The position numbers were made by a program, and so were the translations under genes. Positions 44,478 to 53,058 of a stretch of 53,709 bases of DNA are shown here, piece by piece. This DNA comes from JBHHYS01 sp046757645 (GTDB lineage: Bacteria > Acidobacteriota > Terriglobia > Acidiferrales > 2-02-FULL-67-57), in assembly GCA_046757645.1 (NCBI GenBank), contig JBHHYS010000002.1, positions 1 to 53,709 on the forward strand. The letters are read 5' to 3'. Position 1 is the first letter of the stretch; every line of letters begins with the position of its first letter. Under the pieces are notes generated by a model that did not search any database, had not been told where the DNA came from, and saw only the letters and a program-made list of their open reading frames with translations.

Positions 44478-46117
44478 TCCGGGTCGGTGTCCTCCGCCCG
44501 GGTCTCGGCCGTGCGGGCCGGGAGGCGAGCCGCCAAGGCCCGGGCGGCCGCATTGTCAGGCTCAAGCGCCAGCGCGGCTTGCACCTGCTGGCGGGCCTGC
44601 GGGAGGTGGTTTTGCTTCAAGTAAATCTCCGCCAGGCGCAGGCGGGCACGCACCGACTCCTGGCTCCAGAGCGAAGCCTTGAGCTCAGAAATGGCCTCCT
44701 GGAGACGTCCCTGGCGCTGGTAGATTTCCGCCAGGAAGAAGTGCGCCAGGTAGGCGTCGGGGTCGAGGAGGATGGCCTGGGTAAATTCCCGCTGCGCCGA
44801 TTCGAGTGCCCCGCGGGTGAATAAGTCCTGCCCGCGCTCGACGTGAATGGCGACGTGGAGGGCGCGGGCGGAGGTCGGAGCCGGCTCCACGTTATCGGCT
44901 TGATTGAGTTGGACGAGCCGAGCATTGAAGTGCAGTTCCAGGCGGTCAAGCTCAAGCGGGCGCCGCTCCTGGCTGAGGTCGCTGGCCGGGCTGTCGCCCA
45001 CCGCCTGTTGCCGCGCGCGCTGGGCGTCTTCAACACGGCCCAGTCGCTCCAGCGCCCGGGCGAACAGGAAGCGGGCCTCGGTGTCCCCCGGATTCAATTC
45101 CAGACACTGCTCCAGCGCCCGGGCCGCCTGGTCCCACTCGGCTCGGCGAAGGTGATGCAGGCCGAGGTTGAAATAGACATCCGCGTCGGCGGGGTCGGCT
45201 TCGAGGGCGCGGGCAAAATAACCCACGACGGCCTGGGAGGCTCCCTGGCGTGAAGCGAAGACACCCAGGTTGTTCCACACCGGCTTGGCGGGCCGGCGCT
45301 CGGCCAGCGGGGCGAGCGTGTCGGTGGCACCGGCGAAGTCGCGCCGAAAGAACTGGCAAAGTGCCAAGTAGAAGCGAGCGTCCAGAGCCAAAAAGTCATC
45401 GGGAGGAATCTTGCGGAACCAGGCGGCAGCGGTGGCGTAGTCCTGGTCTTCGAAGTAGAGCTGAGCCAGGCGGAAGGCCGGGCGGCTGTAGTGGGGTTCG
45501 AGGCGCGCCGCTTGCAGGAAGTAGCGCCTCTGCTGCTCGCGATTGAGGGCGAGCAGCCCACGAACGTAGCTCTCGAAGGCGCTCACCCGCAGGCGGGGAA
45601 AGCGGTCATCAAAAGCCTGCGGGCTGAAGGGAAAGCTGGGGTCCAGGCGACGCAGAATCTTCCCCGCCAGTCGGCCTTGAACTTGGCGCAGGCGCGAGAA
45701 TGCGCCTTGCTCTTCGATGAAGGGGGAGAGGGAGAGGCTGTGGAGGTCGAGGAGTCGCGCCTGGCCGCGGAGCTGGCCGTCCTCGACTTCAAAGCGCCCC
45801 AAAACAATCCGGTCGGCTTCCGCTTCCTCGCCCAGGCGCAGCAAGCTGGCGTGGGTGAGCGGCGCGGTGGCGGGCAGGCCCAGCCGCTCCCGGGCCGCCA
45901 GCCGTTCCTCGCGGCTCACCAGCCGGTGGCCGGAGCTGCCCAGGCGTTCGGTGAGGGTTTCCGCAAAGCTTTCCCCGACCCAGCCGAGATCATCCGTGCG
46001 GGCGGTGTTCTCAAATGAAACCACCAGGAGGGTCTCGGCGGCCGCGGAGCCGCTCGCCCAAAAAAGCAGCAGCAGGCTGCCGCCCAGCACGCTAAGCAAC
46101 CGAAAACGGGCGTTCAT
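44474..46117 (-). CDS. Secreted TPR-repeat protein with TolB-N/FlgO-like domain
   Basis: About 547 residues. A signal peptide (FRLLSVLGGSLLLLFWASGS then AAAET) is followed by a domain with LLVVSFENTARTDDLGWVGE, like the N-terminal module of TolB or FlgO-type proteins (about 30-160). At least seven tetratricopeptide-type repeats fill 170-535, e.g. VWNNLGVFASRQGASQAVVG and ADVYFNLGLHHLRRAEWDQA. It probably acts in the periplasm as a scaffold. ATG at 46117 is favoured over one four codons upstream, because the upstream codon lies in the -10 box. First gene of a six-gene operon ending at prfB. Confidence 0.85.
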   Translation of the reverse strand: MNARFRLLSVLGGSLLLLFWASGSAAAETLLVVSFENTARTDDLGWVGESFAETLTERLGSSGHRLVSREERLAARERLGLPATAPLTHASLLRLGEEAEADRIVLGRFEVEDGQLRGQARLLDLHSLSLSPFIEEQGAFSRLRQVQGRLAGKILRRLDPSFPFSPQAFDDRFPRLRVSAFESYVRGLLALNREQQRRYFLQAARLEPHYSRPAFRLAQLYFEDQDYATAAAWFRKIPPDDFLALDARFYLALCQFFRRDFAGATDTLAPLAERRPAKPVWNNLGVFASRQGASQAVVGYFARALEADPADADVYFNLGLHHLRRAEWDQAARALEQCLELNPGDTEARFLFARALERLGRVEDAQRARQQAVGDSPASDLSQERRPLELDRLELHFNARLVQLNQADNVEPAPTSARALHVAIHVERGQDLFTRGALESAQREFTQAILLDPDAYLAHFFLAEIYQRQGRLQEAISELKASLWSQESVRARLRLAEIYLKQNHLPQARQQVQAALALEPDNAAARALAARLPARTAETRAEDTDPE

Positions 46118-46127
46118 TGCGGAGGCC

Positions 46128-46136
46128 ATTATAGCA
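46128..46136 (-). promoter_or_regulatory. Extended -10 promoter of the TPR-nfeD-lnt-prfB operon
   Basis: On the minus strand TGC-TATAAT (plus 46128-46136) is a perfect extended -10 box. The preferred ATG lies only 11 bases from the box, so the leader would be 0-5 bases. No Shine-Dalgarno is visible. The 212-base gap upstream (46130-46341) holds no other gene that I can support. Confidence 0.6.
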
Positions 46137-46341
46137 GAAGCGTGAGGATGAGCGCCTCAGGGCGGGCGAGGCGGCCAGCGCCGGTCCAATTTGATTCGAC
46201 CCGAAGAAAGCTTGGCCGAGCAAGGCGGCTGCCCTCGGAGGGAAGAGATACCGGCAGGCGGGTGCGACGCGGGACATTTGCCCAAGCGGTTGAGGAGGCG
46301 GTTGCCCATTCGTTGGCCATCCAGGATGGAAGGGCCCCAGG

Positions 46342-47115
46342 CTAGGGTTCGATGCCCGGCGGCTTCTCGGCGAAGAGCGCCTGAAAGCGTTTGTCTTCGC
46401 GCACGAGCACAAACGCGGGGTCGCCCTGGGCTTCGATGCTGGGGAAGCCATCCTCCAGGGCCCGCCGCAGGTAGGCGACGCAGCGGTCCACATAGCCCAA
46501 ACTGGCCAGGCTTTTCGCCACCATAAAGTAGTAGCGGGCGCGGTCTTGCACGGAGCGACTCTGGATCAGGGTGCCGAAGAGGCCGCGGCGGCGGAAGACT
46601 TCCGGGTCAAGCAGCAACGCCAGGCGGAACTCCTCGACCGCCTGGTCATACTTCTTGCGGGCGAACAGAGCCGTGCCTAAGTTGAGGTGGATATCGCCCT
46701 GGACGGGACTCCTCTTCAACGCCCGTCGGTAGTAACGAATGGCCTTCTTGTAATTTTTCTGAGCGTAATAGACAGTGCCCAGATTGTTCCAGGCCGCGGC
46801 GTAGCTCTTGTCGGCTTTGGTGGCCCGCTTGTAGTACTTCTTGGCATCCTTGAGCTCAGAGAGTTGCTGGAAGGCGATCCCGGTCTTGTTGAGCAGAACC
46901 GAGTTGCGCGGCGCCCAGCGCAGCGCCTCCTGGTAGAAGTCAATGGCCTCCAAGTAGTGCTTGCGAATCATGTGCAAGTCGGCGCGGAGTTCTAACTGCC
47001 GGACCTGCTCCTGGCGGGGCAGCACGGTGAGCAACGGGGCCTCCTGGGCGGCGGCGGTGACCGCCACCATGAGGAGAACCCCCAACCGGAGGAGAGACGC
47101 AAGCCGCATCATCAC
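46342..47115 (-). CDS. Secreted TPR-repeat protein
   Basis: A 257-residue protein with a signal peptide (LASLLRLGVLLMVAVTAAAQ) followed by four or five TPR units, e.g. AAAWNNLGTVYYAQKNYKKA and GDIHLNLGTALFARKKYDQA. The C-terminal ~70 residues (VAKSLASLGYVDRCVAYLRR, DPAFVLVREDKRFQALF) resemble the tail often fused to TPRs in acidobacterial proteins. It lies one base after the PBP gene and is the last gene of the proS unit. Three tandem Met codons leave the start uncertain by two residues. Probably a periplasmic interaction protein; no catalytic site is seen. Confidence 0.85.
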   Translation of the reverse strand: MMMRLASLLRLGVLLMVAVTAAAQEAPLLTVLPRQEQVRQLELRADLHMIRKHYLEAIDFYQEALRWAPRNSVLLNKTGIAFQQLSELKDAKKYYKRATKADKSYAAAWNNLGTVYYAQKNYKKAIRYYRRALKRSPVQGDIHLNLGTALFARKKYDQAVEEFRLALLLDPEVFRRRGLFGTLIQSRSVQDRARYYFMVAKSLASLGYVDRCVAYLRRALEDGFPSIEAQGDPAFVLVREDKRFQALFAEKPPGIEP

Positions 47116-47116
47116 A

Positions 47117-49534
47117 TCACTCTTTGGACGGGGGCCGATTGCTTTCCTCTTTCGCCGAGGAGGAACCCGGGGTTTTGGCGCGCCGAATACCCAAGGCGCG
47201 CGAGAGGGTGCGGGTCACCCGGCGCAACACCGAGGGCCGGTGCTTGGGACAGAACTCGCGGGGCTCGGTGCCCACAATGAATTTCTCCGTGCGCGCTTCC
47301 GGACAGTCGGCGGTGGCCACGAAGAGGGTTTCGGGGTCAATGGGCACGGAGACGATTCCTTCCGGCGGAGAGAAATTCTCCACGTTGCGGTAGGCCGGTA
47401 AGGTGACGGCCCGCTTCATAAAAGCGGTCCAGATGGGCAAGGCCGCGGCCGAGCCCGGCAAGCCGAGGTCGCGGGCATCGTCGAAGCCCACCCAGACCAG
47501 GCAGAGAAGATTGGAGGTAAAACCGATGAACCAGGCGTCGCGCGAGGTGCCGGTCTTGCCGGCCGCGGGTGCGGTGAAGCCCCGCGCCCGGGCCCCGGCT
47601 CCGGTGCCGCGGTTGATGGTGTCTTGCAAGAGGTCGAGAACCAGATAAGCGACGCGGGGGTCGAGGACGGGTCGGGCCTGGCTGAGGTTCTGGCGCAATT
47701 GCTTGCCCTGAGCGGTGCGCACGCTGGAAATCAAGAAGGGGGCAACGTGCTCGCCCTGGTTGGCAAACACGGTGTACGCGCCCGCCACTTCCAGCGGGGT
47801 GGAGTCGTAGGCGCCCAGGGCCACGGCCGGGGTGGCGCGCAGGCGGGGATTGAGCCCGGCGGCCACCGCCACCTGAGCCACGCGGTCGTAGCCGGTCATC
47901 TCCGCCACCTTGACGGTGGCGACGTTCAGGGAGTGGATGAGGGCGTCGCGCACGGTGACAATCCCGTAGAACTTCTCGCCATAGTTTGACGGTTCGTACT
48001 CCTCCCCTTCGAACTCAAACACCGTGGGTTCGTCCACCACGGTGGTGATGGGAGTGATGGCCTGGTCGGGCGACTCCAGGGCGGTGGCGAAGGCGGCGGC
48101 GTAGACAAAGGGCTTGAAGCCAGAGCCGGGCTGGCGGTGGGCGACGATACGATTCAACTGGCTGCGGGTGTAGTCGCGGCCGCCCACCAGCGCCTTGACC
48201 GCGCCGGTGTGGGGGTCGAGGGCGATCAGCGCCACTTGCACTTCGGGAAGCGTCTCGCGACGATTCTGGAAGCGTTCCTGAATCCGGGCGTCCACCTCGG
48301 GCAGGGCTTCGCGAATCGCCTCGGCGGCGGCCTGTTGCAAGCGGCGGTCCAGGGTGGTGTAGATGCGATAGCTCTGCGAAATCAACTCCTCTTCGGAATA
48401 CTGCGCCAGCAGCCGGTCTTTGACCAAATCGACAAAGTAGGGGGCTTCGCTGGCCTCCACGTTGGCGGGGGCGGGCTCCAAGGGCTCTTGCTGGGCGGCC
48501 TCCGCCTGGGCCGGGCTCAGTGAGCCGATTTCCACCATCGCCTTCAAAATGTGGTTTCGGCGGTTGAGGGCCCGCTCAGGGTTCCGATAGGGGTTGTAGC
48601 GATTGGGGCCGCGAATGATGCCGGCCAGGAAGGCGGACTCCCCCAGGGTCAACTGGCTGACGTCTTTGTCGAAGTAGGCCTGGGCGCCTTCCCCGAGGCC
48701 GTGAATGCTAAAGCTGCCCCGCTGGCCGAGGTAGATTTCGTTGGCGTACAGCTCCAGGATCTTCTCCTTGCTGAAGCGGCGCTCGAGCTGCAAGGCAATC
48801 ACGGCTTCGGCGGCTTTGCGCTTGAAGGTGCGGCTGGGGGTGAGGAAGAAGCTGCGGGCCAACTGCATGGTGAGGGTGCTGGCGCCCTGCACGCGGGCCC
48901 CGCGGCGGATGTCCACCCAGACGGCTCGGAGGCCGTCGAGAAAGGAAATCCCCGGATGGCTGAAGAAGCGCCGGTCTTCGGCGGCAATCACCGCCTGAAT
49001 CAATAGCGGGGGCAAATCTTCGTAGCGCACCAGTCGGCGCTTGGTGCGGCGGCGGTCGAAGAGGTTGGTGATATGGGGGGGATCGAGCCAAGCAGCGGGG
49101 CGGAGCCGCGCATCCCGCAAGGAGCGGATGCGCGTCACCCGGCCCTGAGTCAGCTCCACCCGAACCGCCTCCTTCGGACCCACCTGGGAGGCGCGCCCGG
49201 GCAGGATTTCAATCCCCGGGGCGACCAGGCGGTAGCGCCCGAAGCGCGAGGGCTCTTCGTCGGGGCCGCTGTAGCCAAAGCGGCGGAGCTGGGCAACGAT
49301 TTCCTCCCGGGTAATCTCATCGCCCACGGCGAGCATCTCCGGGGCGGCGTAGATCCGGGATGCATTTTCAAAGATGGCCCCGCTCAGGCGGGCCTCAATC
49401 AGCTCGGAGAAGTAGTGCCACGCGTAGGCGAAGCCCGCGGCGCTCACCAGCAGCAGACCCAGAACTGTCAGCAGCAGGGCGCGACCAAAAGGGCGGGTCC
49501 AAAAGGTGCGGGATATACGAATGCGAACCGGCAC
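47117..49534 (-). CDS. Class A penicillin-binding protein (PBP1B-like)
   Basis: An 805-residue bifunctional peptidoglycan synthase. One membrane helix (about 19-39) is followed by a UB2H-like domain (55-145, RIYAAPEMLAVGDEITREEI). The GT51 transglycosylase has Glu186 in AAEDRRFFSHPG and GASTLTMQLARSFFL (218-232). The transpeptidase has Ser471-x-x-Lys474 (PGSGFKPF), Ser-Leu-Asn 535-537 and Lys-Thr-Gly-Thr 660-663. The C-terminal ~90 residues include two cysteines and a basic Ser-rich tail. The UB2H domain suggests an outer-membrane lipoprotein activator such as LpoB. It is 9 bases after the small anchored protein. Confidence 0.93.
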   Translation of the reverse strand: MPVRIRISRTFWTRPFGRALLLTVLGLLLVSAAGFAYAWHYFSELIEARLSGAIFENASRIYAAPEMLAVGDEITREEIVAQLRRFGYSGPDEEPSRFGRYRLVAPGIEILPGRASQVGPKEAVRVELTQGRVTRIRSLRDARLRPAAWLDPPHITNLFDRRRTKRRLVRYEDLPPLLIQAVIAAEDRRFFSHPGISFLDGLRAVWVDIRRGARVQGASTLTMQLARSFFLTPSRTFKRKAAEAVIALQLERRFSKEKILELYANEIYLGQRGSFSIHGLGEGAQAYFDKDVSQLTLGESAFLAGIIRGPNRYNPYRNPERALNRRNHILKAMVEIGSLSPAQAEAAQQEPLEPAPANVEASEAPYFVDLVKDRLLAQYSEEELISQSYRIYTTLDRRLQQAAAEAIREALPEVDARIQERFQNRRETLPEVQVALIALDPHTGAVKALVGGRDYTRSQLNRIVAHRQPGSGFKPFVYAAAFATALESPDQAITPITTVVDEPTVFEFEGEEYEPSNYGEKFYGIVTVRDALIHSLNVATVKVAEMTGYDRVAQVAVAAGLNPRLRATPAVALGAYDSTPLEVAGAYTVFANQGEHVAPFLISSVRTAQGKQLRQNLSQARPVLDPRVAYLVLDLLQDTINRGTGAGARARGFTAPAAGKTGTSRDAWFIGFTSNLLCLVWVGFDDARDLGLPGSAAALPIWTAFMKRAVTLPAYRNVENFSPPEGIVSVPIDPETLFVATADCPEARTEKFIVGTEPREFCPKHRPSVLRRVTRTLSRALGIRRAKTPGSSSAKEESNRPPSKE

Positions 49535-49543
49535 AGCCCTCGC

Positions 49544-49903
49544 CTAGTAGATGGTGGAGGTGTTTGCGGTGTAGTCGAAGGATAAGTCCATCTTGTAGAT
49601 GATTAAATCCACCGGAACCACGTAGTGCGCCTCAATGCGCACTCCGCCGGGCGCCAAGCCAACCCGGATCTGCTCGCGGCGCACCGGCAACTCCAATGAC
49701 TGAGCCTTTTTCAAGAGTTCATCGCGGATGACTTCGGGGGGTTTGCGATTGACACGGGCAAACCGAGCTTGGTTGCGAACCGCCTCCCTGAAGTCGTAAC
49801 TGCGGACGTACACCGGGATGATGCGGACCGCGCCCACAATCAGGGCGGCGGTGATGAGCAGGGCCAGCAGCAGCGACAGCCTGCTTCCCCCGCGTGCCTT
49901 CAT
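49544..49903 (-). CDS. Small membrane-anchored protein, DUF4845-like
   Basis: A 119-residue protein with one N-terminal helix (about 9-27, LSLLLALLITAALIVGAVRI) and then a small mixed domain (YDFREAVRNQARFARVNRKP; VRIEAHYVVPVDLIIYKMDL). The layout of an N-terminal anchor, IPVY, then an alpha/beta domain ending in a hydrophobic strand resembles DUF4845, but I am not sure of membership. It sits between proS and the PBP gene with short gaps, so it is cotranscribed. Function unknown; an envelope role is a guess from context. Confidence 0.72.
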   Translation of the reverse strand: MKARGGSRLSLLLALLITAALIVGAVRIIPVYVRSYDFREAVRNQARFARVNRKPPEVIRDELLKKAQSLELPVRREQIRVGLAPGGVRIEAHYVVPVDLIIYKMDLSFDYTANTSTIY

Positions 49904-49936
49904 AGCTCTCTCCTTTGCCGGCGCCCCTCTGCCCCC

Positions 49937-51697
49937 TTAACCACAGTAGCGACTCTTCACCAGGCCGCCAGTGTCCGCAATTCTAACATCCGCCCGCTGC
50001 CCTGTCGAGCGCTCACTGATTTCCACCAGGCCTTCCTTGGCCTTCTTGCCCACAGTGATGCGCAGGGGGACGCCGATCAGATCGGCATCCTTGAACTTGA
50101 CCCCGGCCCGCTCATCCCGGTCGTCGTAGAGGACGTCGATGCGCGCCTCGCGCAGCTCGCGGTAGAGCTGCTCGGCGGCCCCGCGGATGGGGGCCTCGTT
50201 CAGGTTCACCGGGGTGAGCACCACCTCGAAGGGAGCCACGGGGCGAGGCAGCTTGATTCCATTCTCGTCGTGGTGCTGCTCCACCGCTGCCGTGAGGATG
50301 CGCTCCACGCCAATTCCATAGGAGCCCATCACCAGGGTGACTTCCTTGCCCTGGCGGTCGAGCACCCGCGCCCCCATGGCCTCCGCGTAGCGCCGGCCCA
50401 GCTTGAAGATATGCCCGACCTCGATGACCGGCGCTACCTGCAAGGGGCGCCCGCAGCGGGGGCAAGGGTCGCCGGGTTTCACGATGCGCAGGTCGCGGTA
50501 TTCGCCGGTGAAGTCCCGGTCGGGGGTGACGTAGCGCACGTGGTGATCATTCTTGTTGGCCCCGGTAATCAAGTGGCGGCGGCCGCGCAAGGTATCGTCG
50601 ATGAGGATGCGCGCCCCCTTCACCCCCAGCGGGCCGATGAAACCCGGGGCGGCCCCGAACACCTCCCGGATTTCGTCAGGATGGGCGGGGCGAAAAGTGG
50701 CGCCGCCCAGCGCCTCCGTCAGTTTGGCCTGATTGACTTCGTGGTCGCCCCGCACCAGCACCAGCACGAGCTGGGGTTTTGCGGCGCCAGGTTTTCCCTC
50801 GGCCGTCTCTCGCGGGGGAATGGCGTAGGCCACGCTTTTCATCAGGAACTCCGGCCCCACGCCGGTGAAGGCGACCAGTTCTTCGATGGTGCGCACGTTC
50901 GGCGTGGGAAAGACTTCCGGGGAGCGGGCGCCGCGCTTTTGGGCTGCGCCGCCGTGGGCATCCTGAACCGGTTTGACGCCGGCACGGGCCTTTTCCAGGT
51001 TGGCCGCGTAGCCGCATTCCTTGACGCAGGTGGCGATGCGGTCTTCGCCGGCGTCGGAGACCACCATGAACTCGTGGGAGAGCGAGCCGCCCATGGCGCC
51101 CGAGGCGGCCTCCACCGCCTGGTAGTGCAAGCCGCAGCGGGTGAAAATGCGGCAGTAGGCGTCGTAGTGCTTCTTGTAGCTCACCTCCAGGCCCGGGTCG
51201 TCGAGGTCGAACGAATAGGAATCCTTCATGATGAACTGCCGCAAGCGCATCAGGCCGGACTTGGGCCGGGCTTCGTCGCGGAACTTCACCTGAATCTGGT
51301 ACCAGATCTGGGGCAACTGGCGGTAGCTGCGCAGCTCGCCCCGGGCGATGTCGGTCATTACCTCTTCGTGGGTCATGCCCAGGCAGAGGTCGCGCCCGCC
51401 GTGGTCTTTGAACTGGAACATGGTGGCGGCCATCTGCCCCCAGCGGCCGGTTTCCCGCCAGAGTTCGCCCGGGTGGAGCGCGGGGAGATACATCTCCTGG
51501 GCACCGATGCGGTCCATCTCCTCCCGGATGATTTGCATGATTTTCAGCGCCGAACGCTGGCCGAGATAGAGATAGGAATAAACACCCGCGGAAAGCTGGC
51601 GGATGTAGCCGGCGCGGAGCAAGAGGCGGTGGCTGGCCACTCCGGCGTCCGCCGGGTCGGCCCGCAGCGTGGGGATGAAGAGTTGGCTCCAGCGCAT
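49937..51697 (-). CDS. proS: Prolyl-tRNA synthetase (bacterial type with editing domain)
   Basis: A 586-residue class II synthetase. MRWSQLFIPTLRADPADAGV and LLLRAGYIRQLSAGVYSYLY open the catalytic core, with motif 2 near FRDEARPKSGLMRLRQF. The YbaK-like insertion that edits Ala-tRNA(Pro) spans about 225-395 (VEAFTGVGPEFLMKSVAY-like region through IDDTLRGRRHLITGANKNDH). The anticodon-binding domain closes the protein (PFEVVLTPVN; DVLYDDRDERAGVKFKDADL). Two Cys (PCPRCGRPL) lie in the region after the insertion. A TTGACA promoter lies upstream. Confidence 0.95.
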   Translation of the reverse strand: MRWSQLFIPTLRADPADAGVASHRLLLRAGYIRQLSAGVYSYLYLGQRSALKIMQIIREEMDRIGAQEMYLPALHPGELWRETGRWGQMAATMFQFKDHGGRDLCLGMTHEEVMTDIARGELRSYRQLPQIWYQIQVKFRDEARPKSGLMRLRQFIMKDSYSFDLDDPGLEVSYKKHYDAYCRIFTRCGLHYQAVEAASGAMGGSLSHEFMVVSDAGEDRIATCVKECGYAANLEKARAGVKPVQDAHGGAAQKRGARSPEVFPTPNVRTIEELVAFTGVGPEFLMKSVAYAIPPRETAEGKPGAAKPQLVLVLVRGDHEVNQAKLTEALGGATFRPAHPDEIREVFGAAPGFIGPLGVKGARILIDDTLRGRRHLITGANKNDHHVRYVTPDRDFTGEYRDLRIVKPGDPCPRCGRPLQVAPVIEVGHIFKLGRRYAEAMGARVLDRQGKEVTLVMGSYGIGVERILTAAVEQHHDENGIKLPRPVAPFEVVLTPVNLNEAPIRGAAEQLYRELREARIDVLYDDRDERAGVKFKDADLIGVPLRITVGKKAKEGLVEISERSTGQRADVRIADTGGLVKSRYCG

Positions 51698-51758
51698 ACT
51701 AACTCAGATTCGCCCCGCGGCTCTCTTGTTGGCTCCGAGCAACCGCCCAAACCTCGAA

Positions 51759-51787
51759 ACAGTATGAGAGCCGCCGCGCAGTGTCAA
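51759..51787 (-). promoter_or_regulatory. Promoter of the proS unit
   Basis: On the minus strand a perfect TTGACA (plus 51782-51787), a 17-base spacer and TACTGT (plus 51759-51764). The predicted start near 51752 gives a leader of about 55 bases. The -10 is weak (three of six), the -35 perfect. Confidence 0.6.
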
Positions 51788-51894
51788 GTCAACCACCAAA
51801 ATGGAACCGGCGGCGCCGGAGGTCAAGCGACGTCCTTTCACCCTCAGGCTGGCGCTTCTCAGTCCGGGAGGCGTGATCCTGCCCCGCTCGCCTC

Positions 51895-52030
51895 GAGCAG
51901 GCGGGGACGCCTGCTCCACCGCCCTGGGGCGGGGCTTCAGCCCCCAAGCACAGTAGGGCAGACATTTTTGTCTGCCCATCCGGCAGGCAGGTCGGCCCGA
52001 GCAGGCAGAAATGCCTGCGCCACTGCCCTA
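51895..52030. repeat. Run of REP-like palindromes
   Basis: The gap 51698-52065 has no gene; beyond the proS promoter it holds four hairpins. 51895-51916: GAGCAGGCG/CGCCTGCTC (9-base arms, 4-base loop). 51931-51944: GGGGC/GCCCC. 51956-51977: GGGCAGACA/TGTCTGCCC (9-base arms). 52001-52018: GCAGGCA/TGCCTGC. The first and fourth, with their flanks (CCACCGCCCT and CCACTGCCCT), are copies of one ~31-base unit. I recognise this type as dispersed palindromes of acidobacterial genomes. They may also terminate the PHP gene transcript. Confidence 0.75.
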
Positions 52031-52065
52031 ACCAAAGGAAAGCAAGAGGAACGGCTGCGGCAGGA

Positions 52066-52929
52066 CTAGTTGGCGTCGGCGGGGGCGTTCCTCCGGCGAT
52101 GGTTCTGGAGAGCGGCGAGGACTGAATCGGGAACTTGAACGTTATTCCGCCCGGTGCCGAGCTCGATCCCGGGCTTGTTTTCGCCGTGGAAGTCGGAGCC
52201 GCCGGTGGTGAGCAAGCCCAGCCGGCGCGCTAATGCCGAATAGGACTCCACCTGAGCCCGGTTGTGCCCGCTCCATATCGTCTCCAGGCCGGCCAGGCCG
52301 TAAGCCTTCAGCTCTTCGATGCAGCGGGAGAGTTGGGCCGTCGGCAACTTCAGCGTGCCGGGATGGGCCAGCACCGCAGCGCCGCCGGAGGATTTCACCA
52401 GCCCGACCGCCTCTTTGGGGTTCAACTGTTCCTTCTCCTCAAAAGCCGGCCGGCCCCGGCTCAGGTAGCGGTCGAAGGCCTCCGAGACGCTGGCGACGTG
52501 CCCGGCCTCAAGCAATGCTCGGGCCAGGTGTGGCCGCCCGATTGATTCCCCGCCAGTAATCTCTTCCACCCGACCAAAAGCAATCTCGACGCCCAGCCGG
52601 TTGAGTTTGGCGACGATGCGCGCGGCGCGCTCCCGGCGCCGGGCGCGCAGCCAGTCCAGGCGCTCCCCCAGGTGGGAATCGTCGTGGCGGATGTAGTAAC
52701 CCAGGACGTGCATTTGCCCGGCGCCATCCCACCGCACCCCCAGCTCCATGCCGGGAACCACGTGGATGCCGCGGACGGCTCCTCGGGCCAACGCCGGAGG
52801 AATTCCGGCCACCGTATCGTGGTCGGTGAGCGCCAGCGCCGTCAGGCCTTTATCGGCCGCCAGGTCCACCAGGGCTTCCGGACTCAAGGTGCCATCCGAG
52901 GCGGTGGAATGAGTGTGAAGATCAATCAT
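52066..52929 (-). CDS. PHP-domain phosphoesterase (TrpH/RnaAM-like)
   Basis: A 287-residue metal-dependent phosphoesterase. MIDLHTHSTASDGTLSPEAL supplies the first metal ligands (H-x-H and the later D/H), ALTDHDTVAGI the second group, EL and VLAHPG further ligands, and TTGGSDFHGENKPG the C-terminal D-x-H. This arrangement matches the TrpH/YciV family; the E. coli member removes phosphate from 3',5'-nucleoside bisphosphates and trims RNA 5' ends. Length fits. It stands alone between repeat-bearing gaps. The precise substrate is inferred from the family. Confidence 0.9.
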   Translation of the reverse strand: MIDLHTHSTASDGTLSPEALVDLAADKGLTALALTDHDTVAGIPPALARGAVRGIHVVPGMELGVRWDGAGQMHVLGYYIRHDDSHLGERLDWLRARRRERAARIVAKLNRLGVEIAFGRVEEITGGESIGRPHLARALLEAGHVASVSEAFDRYLSRGRPAFEEKEQLNPKEAVGLVKSSGGAAVLAHPGTLKLPTAQLSRCIEELKAYGLAGLETIWSGHNRAQVESYSALARRLGLLTTGGSDFHGENKPGIELGTGRNNVQVPDSVLAALQNHRRRNAPADAN

Positions 52930-52973
52930 AGTTGCTCCCCACTGCTGTTCCCATTAGCGCCTAGCGGAAAAAG

Positions 52974-53001
52974 TGTCATTCTGAGCGAAGTGAAGAATCT
53001 C
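52974..53001. repeat. Dispersed repeat of the CATTCTGAGCGAAG type
   Basis: TGTCATTCTGAGCGAAGTGA followed by AGAATCTC matches a short motif I know as repeated many times in acidobacterial and other environmental genomes. It lies between the PHP gene start and the attC region. Its function is unknown; it looks like a mobile or REP-type fragment. Confidence 0.6.
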
Positions 53002-53007
53002 TCTTTA

Positions 53008-53043
53008 TTACATTTTTGCGAATTTTATCCATGACACGTTCAT
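53008..53043 (-). pseudogene. Truncated cassette gene start (11-codon remnant)
   Basis: Just beyond the attC recombination point a strong Shine-Dalgarno GGAGGTGAA precedes ATG at 53043, and the frame reads MNVSWIKFAKM then stops at 53008. A dispersed repeat follows directly. The simplest reading is the first codons of a second cassette gene cut off by repeat insertion or deletion. It could also be a genuine tiny leader peptide for the PHP gene, or chance. Confidence 0.35.
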
Positions 53044-53058
53044 TTCACCTCCGTATTC

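Noticed and set aside
46340..46360. GGGTTCGATGCCC as a tRNA T-arm
   Set aside because: It is the coding end of the TPR gene, and no acceptor, D or anticodon arms can be drawn around it.
51895..52030. A short CRISPR array
   Set aside because: The palindromes differ in sequence and spacing, there are no regular spacers, and no cas gene lies nearby.
49769..52069. A 766-codon open frame on the plus strand opposite proS
   Set aside because: It is antisense to a fully conserved proS and also spans the repeat region; no recognisable domain.
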